A stretch of 10,574 nucleotides of DNA from assembly GCA_001430745.1 (NCBI GenBank), contig KQ481946.1, positions 519,818 to 530,391 of the forward strand, in the 5' to 3' direction. The translations under genes and the position numbers were made by a program. Positions 1 to 6,304 of this stretch are shown here, one piece after another; positions within the stretch are counted from its first letter, which is position 1; each line of letters begins with the position of its first letter. The notes beneath the pieces are model-generated. The model worked only from the letters and a program-made list of their open reading frames with translations. It made no database searches and had not been told where the DNA came from. Source of the stretch: Auxenochlorella pyrenoidosa. Lineage: Eukaryota > Chlorophyta > Trebouxiophyceae > Chlorellales > Chlorellaceae.

Positions 1-1457
1 CGCCCGCCGCGCCCGCCGCGCCCCCCGCCGACCAGTCTGCCGCATTGGCCACCCGCAGCAGCGGGCGGTTGGTGGGCAGGCCCAGCAGGCGGTGCAGCGC
101 CTGGCGCCGCGCCAGCAGGGCCTCTTCCTCCGGCTCGGTGCTCCGCTGGGGCAGCGGGTACAGCTGCGGGGGCAGGGGCGTGGCAGAAGCAAGAGCCGGC
201 GCTGTGTGCAGGCAGGCACGCTCCCAGCAAGAGAAGCAGCACTCCCGGCCAGCACCGATCAAGGCAGGGACACATCATGCACCGTGGTGGCATGTTGGTC
301 CCTGCTGCTCTGCGCGTCTACTAGCAAGCATCCTGCTCCCGCTTCCACAGCATACGCCCAGCCAGCCTGCACACTCACCACAGTGATGTGATGCACAAAG
401 CCGGGCGGGCGGAAATGCAGGGCGCGCTGCGGCGGCACTTTTGCGGCTTGCGGCCCTGCGCCGGCCGCCTCCACCACCTCCGCCTGCATCGCAGCCAGCT
501 GTCGCTGCACCGCGGGCTGCACAAAGCTTGCGACCGCCTCGCTGGCGGGCATGCCCGTCGGCACGTAGCACAGCACATCCAGGCAGAGGCTGCTGTGCTG
601 CTGCTCCTGGTGTCTAGGCTGCCACGCAAGGCGTGGCGCGGCAGCAGCGCCGCCGCTGCTGCCGCCGCTGGCGCGCTGCAACGGCCGTAGCAGTGCAGGA
701 CGCGCCCAGCTGGCACCCAGCTCTCCAAAGGGCGCAGCGCCCGGCAGCACAGGCGCCGCCGCCGCTGCATCGCCTGCCGCCGGCGGCACTTCAGCAACAA
801 ACACAGTACCGTCGCCGCACAGCTGATCTTCCAGCTCCTTGAAAGCTGACTCTAGCGTGTCAGTGCTGCCGCTGCGGTCGCTGACGCTCAGCACCAGTTC
901 TGCTGTGCAGCGAACAGGGACATGGCCCTCTGCCAGCTGCCGCAGCAGGCCATCGGAAGAGCAGCAGTCGGCAGGCGCCACAAGCTCTGGCTGGCAGGGG
1001 GACAGTGTCCCGCCTTGCTTGATTGCAAACTGCACGCTGTCGCTGCTGCCGTCGCCGCTGCTGAGCGTAGTGTAGGTGGCTGCCACGCCGCCTGCCTCGG
1101 TGTGCAGCTGCAGGAACGAGGCGCCAGCAGGGCCATAGCAGCCGACCACTGCCACTGGTGGCGGCAGCAGGGCGCTGGCCAGCTCTGCAGCGGGAGGACG
1201 ATCGCACATCGGCCATCGGCCATCTCGTGGTTCTCTTCTAGAGTGCTGCAAATTATGTGCACGGGATGGCATAGGCAGCACTTGCACGTCGCACCCTTTG
1301 TTGTCGGCAGGTCTTCCGCCTCGCAGTGCAGCGCCCCTACAACTATCGTGGAGCTGCCATCACGCAGTCCCACGAGCAGGCCGGCCGCTTGCTGCTGCTG
1401 TCGGTGCGCTGCTATTGCGGACGGCACATCGACCAGAACCCTCAGGACGGCCACCAT
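1..1457 (-). CDS. UFSP2: UFM1-specific protease 2 homologue, N-terminal part (gene runs off the left edge)
   Basis: UFSP2 is the cysteine protease (peptidase C78) that matures the ubiquitin-like modifier UFM1 and removes it from targets, many of them at ER-bound ribosomes. Minus-strand exons: 1457-1295, 1184-379 and 163-1, joined in matching phase (introns 1185-1294 and 164-378). About 377 residues are visible. The N-terminus (roughly residues 1-75) has the plant-type domain, with GLLVGLRDGSSTIVVGAL followed by PPPVAVVGCYGP. The key match is the linker into the protease domain: LHFRPPGFVHHITV at 310-323, continuing across the splice into LYP, then a segment with LHRLLGLPTNRPLLRVANA at 346-364. 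Human UFSP2 has LHFLLPGKKNLVTISYP and LHDLFNLPHDRPYFKRSNA at the same place. The catalytic Cys, Asp and His would lie left of base 1 and are not seen. An Ala/Gly-rich insert lies near residues 180-240. The start at 1457 is chosen because the conserved region begins there; the frame stays open upstream to 1652. Family call firm, exact 5' end less so. Confidence 0.85.
164..378 (-). other. Intron in UFSP2
   Basis: This phase-0 intron has donor GTGAGT at 378-373 and acceptor CCCCCGCAG ending at 164. It splits the conserved HHITV/LYP junction of UFSP2. Removing it joins two segments that align continuously with the human protein, which is the main support for the model. Confidence 0.85.
1185..1294 (-). 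other. Intron in UFSP2
   Basis: A 110-bp phase-1 intron with donor GTGCGA at 1294 and acceptor CCGCTGCAG ending at 1185. The split codon becomes GAG (Glu55). It joins the N-terminal strand-rich segment to the PPPVAVVGCYGP segment. The donor is weaker than those of its neighbours. Confidence 0.65.
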
Positions 1458-1666
1458 GGGGCCTACACTAGTGCTACAGAGCCAGAGAGGCCGACCGATC
1501 AGTGTTGGGGATGGAGAACGTGCCTGTTGAGCTGCTGCCGCCTGCTGCTGCCCCACGCTTTGGCGGCAAGGCAGACGCACAGACAACGTTAGAGTTGCAT
1601 CCTCATCACAGGGGCTAGGCAGTGAGTATTGCACCAGGACCTTTGTGCACAATGATGTGAGGGGAT
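1458..1666 (-). promoter_or_regulatory. Presumed 5' UTR and promoter region of UFSP2
   Basis: This interval lies between the UFSP2 start codon and the poly(A) signal assigned to the upstream PACRG gene, so it must hold the UFSP2 promoter and 5' UTR. The UFSP2 frame stays open through most of it, so a longer N-terminus cannot be excluded. I see no clear TATA box. The assignment rests on position only. Confidence 0.4.
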
Positions 1667-1671
1667 TTACA
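1667..1671 (-). terminator. Poly(A) signal TGTAA for PACRG
   Basis: TGTAA on the minus strand (TTACA on plus), about 225 bases past the PACRG stop codon. TGTAA is the usual polyadenylation signal of chlorophyte algae, with cleavage normally 10-20 nt further on. It implies a PACRG 3' UTR from 1895 to about 1650 and leaves about 190 bp before the UFSP2 start. Confidence 0.6.
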
Positions 1672-1895
1672 GTTTGCAGTCAAGCCCTTGTTGCCTGCCC
1701 GACTGCTTTGGTGGTCCTGCCAGAATGAAGCGCTGAAAGGTTCAGCTTGAATACAGGCGTCGCAAGTTGTACAATCGTATCCCATACAAATCGTGAATAA
1801 AACTGATACTACAGCGTTAAGCAGCTGACCAAAGCTTCTCTGCCGGGACACTGGCGGATTGCAGGCATCGGGCCCGCTGCGTCGGCCGCTTGCGG

Positions 1896-3711
1896 CTACG
1901 GCTTGCGGGCAAGCCGGGAAGGCCGTTGGCAGCTCTCGTAGGTGGGCACTTGGTACTTGATGTGATGGAAGGCGTCGGGGCCACCCGTGCGCTCCAGCAG
2001 GTTGAGGGCAGCGGTCACCTGCCCAGGGTAGCCGGGCACAGGAGCACAAAGCAGGGAAGCAAAGCGTTAGCAGCGGCGGTGGATGCAGCCAGCTGGTAGG
2101 CTGCTGCAATGCACCTGAGGCTGCCCCCCAGTGCCCAACACGTGGTAGGAAACTGCACTCGCAGCCTGGACGCGGCCCCCCTGCATCCCTGCCCAGCCCG
2201 GCCGCCTGCCGCCCGCACCAGGTCCCCCAGCGAGCCGCGGTGCTTGGCCTGGCCATAGTCAATGGCGTCGCCAATGTTCAGGTTGTCGTCAATGTGCCTG
2301 GGAACGGGGCGTAGCGCGGAGGTTGGCTTTGTGGCCAGGCGGCGGGCGAAGCTGCCAGGGGGCTGCCTCTGAATGCAACGCCCCGCGCCGGTCGCACGAG
2401 GCCACACCACGACTAGACGGCACCCACTGCAGCGCCCACCGATGCTCCTCCCCTGTGGCACCTGCCCACCATCCCGGGCCTGCAAAACCTTGAATCAGTC
2501 TCATGCGGCACCCACCTGCCGATGGGCGGCAGCAGCTGGCGGTAGTAGGGCCTCAGCGCGGCGCCGCCCTCGGGGCAGCACCCCGCCAGCAGCTCCAGCG
2601 CCCGCAGGCCGGCCTGCTGGGCAGCGACACAACAATGTCACAATGTCAGGGCTGTTATACAGTCGTGCAGGCTTCATGCGTGCAGGCCGACAATCTTGCC
2701 AGCAGGTCTCAGGTGTGCATCCACTGGCCCCAGCGGTCTGGCAGCTCCTTCTACGAGTCCGCTCAGCTGTTCCCGGTGTCTTCAGGCAGAGCACCATGCT
2801 GCAGCGGACTGCATGGATGGTGTGGCAGCCCAGCGCAGGCCCCACCTGGATGACCTCTGGCGAGCCCGACGTGAGCGAGCCGCGCAGGGGCATCACCAGC
2901 TGCGGGATGACGGGCAGCACGCGGGCACCGCCGGCGGCGGGCGAGCACAGCAGCTCATCAAACCCTCGCCGCGCCAGCATGCGGTACGGCTCCTGCGGCA
3001 CGAGGATCATATTGAAATTGAACGTCCTTTGAGACAGCAGCAGGGCGTGCTGATGGGTTGCAAGAGCGCGAGCCAGGAGGGCAGCAGGCACGGCCCATGT
3101 GTTGGGTGGCCAATTTCCGAAACGAAGCCGCGCCGACGACAGCATCAGGCATGACCTGCCTGCGTCTCCTGCAGGCCGTCAGCAAAGACGGGCAGGTAGT
3201 AGTGAAGGTCTATGGTGGACAGGTCGGCGGTCCATCTGCACGCCAGAGCAGTAGTGGCGTCTTTGTCGATGACGTGGGTGAAGATCTGATAACATCGGTT
3301 GTACAAGCACAGCAATGGTCTTCACAGTGCACTTCCTGCGACAACTGCACATTTAGGGTGAAAACCTTGCATGCTGCGTCATGCCGTCACTTGTCCCCAA
3401 CACCAGGCAGCCGGCCCATCGGCGTTTTTAACTCGCTTGATTGTGTTGTGCCCGGGGCGGCACTGGTCCACACGGATGGGCAGGTCGCCCCTGTCGTACA
3501 GCCTGCGGAAGTGGGTGCCAGTGGCGCCCTTGGGGCTGCCAACCGCAGCCTTGGGGCTGCCTGGCCCTGCGCGCGGGCTGCCGCCAGTGCCGCCCTGCCG
3601 CTGCTTCCGCGCTGGTTCAGGTTTGAGGCCACCCGGGCTGCCCTCCCGCTTGCGGAGGTAGCAGGACGGGTCCGGGAGATCAATGGGCTTTGTGTCAAAG
3701 GGCTGCGTCAT
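1896..3711 (-). CDS. PACRG: Parkin co-regulated gene protein (PACRG), complete six-exon gene
   Basis: PACRG is an ARM/HEAT-like helical protein that, with FAP20, forms the inner junction between the A and B tubules of axonemal doublet microtubules. Minus-strand exons: 3711-3437, 3235-3160, 2992-2846, 2613-2516, 2297-2219 and 2018-1896 (TAG), giving 265 aa in one frame. Family landmarks in order: FRRLYDRGDLPI at 68-79 (human FRKFYERGDFPI), DLHYYLPVFADGL at 101-113 (human DYHHYLPLFFDGL), EPYRMLARRGFDELL at 118-132, RVLPVIPQLVMPL at 141-153, LRPYYRQLLP at 186-195, NIGDAIDYGQ at 205-214 and IKYQVPTYESC at 245-255. Spacing matches human PACRG almost residue for residue; only the N-terminus (1-65) differs, being Pro/Ser-rich with three GSP motifs. 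The C-terminus carries an extra basic tail. The start at 3711 is the first in-frame Met before the conserved region that needs no extra exon; see the finding on an upstream ORF. Family identity is very secure. Confidence 0.93.
2019..2218 (-). other. Last intron of PACRG
   Basis: Phase-0 GT-AG intron with donor CTG/GTGCGG at 2218 and acceptor CCTGGGCAG ending at 2019. It joins GSLGDL to VTAALNLLERTGG, matching the spacing of human GDLIQETLEAFERYGG. Confidence 0.88.
2298..2515 (-). other. Intron in PACRG
   Basis: Phase-2 GT-AG intron with donor CAG/GTGGGT at 2515 and acceptor GTTCCCAG ending at 2298. The split codon becomes AGG (Arg199), joining PPIG to HIDDNLNIGDAIDYG. Confidence 0.85.
2614..2845 (-). 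other. Intron in PACRG
   Basis: Phase-0 GT-AG intron with donor CAG/GTGGGG at 2845 and acceptor GCCCAGCAG ending at 2614. It joins SPEVIQ to AGLRALELLAG without a gap relative to human PACRG. Confidence 0.85.
2993..3159 (-). other. Apparent GC-AG intron in PACRG
   Basis: Exon 2 ends CAG at 3160 and the intron starts GCAGGT at 3159. The acceptor GTGCCGCAG ends at 2993. The phase-0 join gives DGLQETQ followed by EPYRMLA, which matches the length of human DGLCEMTFPYEFFA exactly. The nearby GT at 3155 would be phase 1 and throws the next exon out of frame with either nearby AG. The noncanonical donor is therefore preferred on alignment grounds. Confidence 0.7.
3236..3436 (-). other. Apparent GC-AG intron in PACRG
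   Basis: Exon 1 ends ATCAA at 3437 and the intron starts GCGAGT at 3436, a canonical-looking donor with C in place of T. The acceptor GGCGTGCAG ends at 3236. The phase-2 join makes AAA (Lys92) followed by Trp93, in register with the conserved Trp of the family. The next GT, at 3432, gives phase 0 and does not fit the acceptor. Confidence 0.6.
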
Positions 3712-4100
3712 CAGTGGGACCCTGCAGCAGGAGGGTGGCGACAGCTGCAGGCGGTGACAGCTGCTGGCGGTGGGCGGGCGGGCCACATGGTCAACATGTG
3801 TCGGCGGTTGTTCGTGAACGCCGGCTTGCCGCCGTGAACTCTTGCCGCAACCATACTAATCGTCCCATCTCGCCTGTAAAGCCCGCGTCGCAACAAATTC
3901 GGTTGGAACGGGGACCAGCCTCGCCGCCAGGCGCTGTTGATGAGCTTTCAAGGTACAATATGATTGTTGGCCTCGAACGACAGAAGGATGCCTGAGAGAA
4001 GAATGCCGCCACCATAAGCAGTCAGAAAAGTTGCGCGCAGACAGACGCCCCGAAGGCAACGTCGCCCAATACTGCTTCTGCGCCCTTGATCCCTATCACA
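3712..4100. promoter_or_regulatory. Divergent intergenic region between PACRG and the DUF3429 gene
   Basis: These 389 bp separate the two start codons and should hold both 5' UTRs and both promoters. The middle part (about 3850-4030) is visibly richer in A/T than the flanking exons, as expected of a promoter core. On the minus strand, an ORF from 3849 ends in a TGA that overlaps the PACRG ATG. No recognised operator or TATA box could be fixed by eye. Confidence 0.5.
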
Positions 4101-6068
4101 ATGCTGCGACGAGCTGCAGCGGCCCTTGTGCGGCAGCAGGTGCCAGGGTTTGCTTGCGGGGTTTCCTTTGCGGTCGCCGTGACCAGAAGTTGCGTGCAAC
4201 AAGCGAATTGTATTCATCGCTGCGTGCAAAATGCGCTGCAGGACGCCCTGCTGGCGGGAGGCCCTTGGAGAGGGCTGTCGCAGGCCCGGGTGAGCCTTCC
4301 TGTCTGACGCTGGCAGTTCGCGATCAATGCGGTGGCCCCTGTATGCTGAAGGAGCCTACCGCCCTCGCCACCGCACGCTGCCGCCACCAGTGCCGCTGCT
4401 CAAAGAGCTGCCGCGGTGACCACCCCTGTGCTGTGCTCCGCCCATGCATTCAGACTTTGCACTCATCAGCAGCAGCTCAGCTGGCAGAGGCTGGCAAGCC
4501 GCCCGGCGGTGCAGCAGCCGCGGCCAGCAGCAGCGCTGAAAGTGATGCTGCGGAGGCGGCCCAGCAGGCGGCCGCAGCGCACCAGCAAGGCGCCACCGAG
4601 AGCGTGCTGTTTGGCTCGGTGGGACGAGCAGCAGCAGAGGCTCGGTCCAAGGGAGGGTCTGGTGTGCCCGCCATCACCAAGTTTCTCGGGTTCTCCGGTG
4701 AGCTTGTCCCTGCCTGGCTCTGGCTTGCCTGACAGCCCCAGCTGTGCTTGGCTGCCCTGGGGAGCTGCCTTCAGCTCTGGCCCCGAACTGCTGCTCTCGG
4801 TGGCAAGCAGCAGCCTTGCAGTTGGAACCGTGGGGCCGGTCTGCCGGGCCCTGATAGCACCTCTTGCTGCGGCCCGCCCCAATTCTTCCCTCCCGTCCAC
4901 CCCCGCAGGCGCGCTCCCCTTCTGGGTCTTCTCTCCGGTGATCGCGCAGCACCTGCCGCTGGACCTACTCATGGACCCCGGGGTGAGTGCGGCCAGGGAC
5001 TGAGGCCTGGGCCAGCGTCGTGTGTCGTGGAGGGCGTGCCGACCCGCCTGGCCAGTTGCTCTTTAGTGCCGTCGCTGCTCCTGTGACGAAGCTCAGCAGC
5101 GCTGCTCTCAAATACCCACCCTCCGGCCCACCCACGCCCTTCCCTCTCCAACCACCACCACCACGAACACCCAACCGCCGCCGCTGCCCCCACCCCCACC
5201 CCCACTCCACCCCCACCCCCGCCCGGTGTTCTTCCCGCAGATGCTGGCCAACCCGGGCCTGCTGCAGGTGGGTTATGGCGCCACGATCCTGTCCTTTCTG
5301 GGCGGCGTTCACTGGGGGCTGGCCATGACCAACGTGGGAGGTGAGCAGCCAGCTTGATGGCTTGTGAGGGGCGCATGGCTGCCTCGGTCGAGCGGGGGGT
5401 GTCGGGCTGGGTAGCAGAGCAGCTGGCTGCTGACACTCTAGATGGTGTTGCGCGGTCAGAGCAGGGTGTCAATGGGCACTTTTGCCTGTATCACAAAACG
5501 CCCTAGGATGGCAGGCCAGGATGTGAAGCAGCAACGCGGCGTCGGCGGGGACCGCAGAATCCAAGCTGTGCTTGGCTTGCCTGCCCTCCCTGCAGGCGAG
5601 CTGGGCTTCAAGATGGCCGAGCAGCGCTTCCTGTGGAGCGTGCTGCCCTGCCTCATGGCGTGGCCCACCGTGGCCATGCCCGTGCCGCACGCCGCAGGGC
5701 TGCAGGTGCGTGTGCAGCATCACGGGTGCATGTGTTGATGGCGGTGCATCGTCTGTGTCCCGCATTTCCTGGTGGGAAGTTCTCTGGTCGGAGGCCCTGC
5801 ATTGGAGCCACCCGGGCGATGCGAGCCTGCTGCCGAGGCTACCTAGCCAAACTGCCTCTTGCCCTCCACAATCAGGCCTCCTCCTGCTGTCCCAAACCTT
5901 CTTGTCCTCTCTCTCCTGCCTTGCCAGGCGACGCTGCTTGCGGCTGTGTACTTTGTTGACCGCTCCTGGGCCAAGCGCGGCCTGCTGCCGCCCTGGTACA
6001 TGAAGATGCGGCTGCCACTGACTGTGCTGGCAGCCAGCGGCTTGGCCATGACTGCGTCAACGGGCTGA
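4101..6068 (+). CDS. DUF3429 (TMEM69-like) multi-pass membrane protein, probable mitochondrial targeting
   Basis: Exons: 4101-4139, 4242-4289, 4481-4697, 4909-4982, 5241-5340, 5596-5705 and 5928-6068 (TGA). Phases match throughout and give 242 aa. DUF3429 proteins occur in bacteria and eukaryotes (animal TMEM69); their biochemical function is not established. Residues 1-29 are Arg/Ala-rich with a single acidic residue (MLRRAAAALVRQQ, then a short second exon), like a mitochondrial presequence. Residues 30-90 are an Ala-rich linker. The membrane domain then shows KFLGFSGALPFWVFS (96-110), the hallmark YGATILSFLGGVHWGLA (138-154), RFLWSVLPCLMAW (170-182), a hydrophobic stretch after Ala197, and LPPWYMKMRLPLTVLAA (216-232): about five membrane segments. 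The last five exons are secure. The first two are tiny and chosen on phase, presequence character and a good ATG context (A at -3), so the N-terminus is provisional. Confidence 0.82.
4140..4480 (+). other. First two introns and micro-exon of the DUF3429 gene
   Basis: Intron 4140-4241 (donor GTGCCA, acceptor GCGCTGCAG) and intron 4290-4480 (donor GTGAGC, acceptor GCAGCTCAG) flank a 48-bp exon at 4242-4289 coding for 16 residues, including GGPWRGLSQAR. All joins are phase 0. The frame also stays open from the second intron into exon 3, so intron retention or another 5' exon set is possible. Confidence 0.5.
4698..5927 (+). other. Four downstream introns of the DUF3429 gene
   Basis: Introns 4698-4908 (GTGAGC/CCGCAG), 4983-5240 (GTGAGT/CCGCAG), 5341-5595 (GTGAGC/CTGCAG) and 5706-5927 (GTGCGT/TGCCAG), with exons at 4909-4982, 5241-5340 and 5596-5705 between them. 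Each is needed to keep the membrane domain in frame. All have strong donors and pyrimidine-rich ends. Confidence 0.88.
5187..5224 (-). repeat. C-rich tract with G-quadruplex potential on the minus strand
   Basis: Inside the DUF3429 intron 4983-5240 the plus strand has successive runs of four or five C separated by single A or short spacers. The minus (template) strand therefore has at least five G runs and fits a G-quadruplex motif. It sits 16 bases before the acceptor and also serves as a long polypyrimidine stretch. A CCA-repeat stretch just precedes it (about 5151-5163). Confidence 0.6.
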
Positions 6069-6147
6069 GAGCCGGCGGCGGGCCAGCTGTGCCGCGCAGC
6101 ACGCATGTCACTGCAGGAGCCCTTTTAAGCGCCTGATCTCTGCCACC

Positions 6148-6152
6148 TGTAA
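6148..6152 (+). terminator. Poly(A) signal TGTAA of the DUF3429 gene
   Basis: TGTAA, 80 bases after the TGA stop at 6068. It matches the chlorophyte poly(A) signal and implies a short 3' UTR ending near 6165-6175. About 130 bp then remain before the next start codon. Confidence 0.65.
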
Positions 6153-6304
6153 ACACGGATCGAAACCCATGCTCGAGCGTGATCTGTGCAGCCTGTAGCT
6201 GCCTGGCTGTGTCTGCGGGGAGCCACCGGCCACTCCAGTTTGCGTCCTTTACGCGTCTTGATCTTCCGAACGACTTCAGCGATCGCTGAGTGCTGCAAAT
6301 AGAG
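6153..6304 (+). promoter_or_regulatory. Short intergenic stretch with the presumed promoter of the plastid-type protein gene
   Basis: This 152-bp gap lies between the poly(A) signal of the upstream gene and the ATG at 6305. It must hold the transcript end of one gene and the start of the next. It is less GC-rich than the exons. No defined promoter element was recognised. Confidence 0.4.

Noticed and set aside
888..1652. Minus-strand ORF of 254 codons taken as one unspliced gene
   Set aside because: Only its middle part (1457-1295) is coding, as UFSP2 exon 1. The 3' part is a shadow of exon 2 in the wrong frame.
4466..4972. Minus-strand ORF of 168 codons
   Set aside because: It lies antisense to exons 3-4 and intron of the DUF3429 gene, whose plus-strand reading matches a known family.
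4965..5472. Gly/Trp-rich minus-strand ORFs of 115 and 167 codons
   Set aside because: They run through the C-rich simple repeat of an intron and owe their composition to it. They have no domain features.
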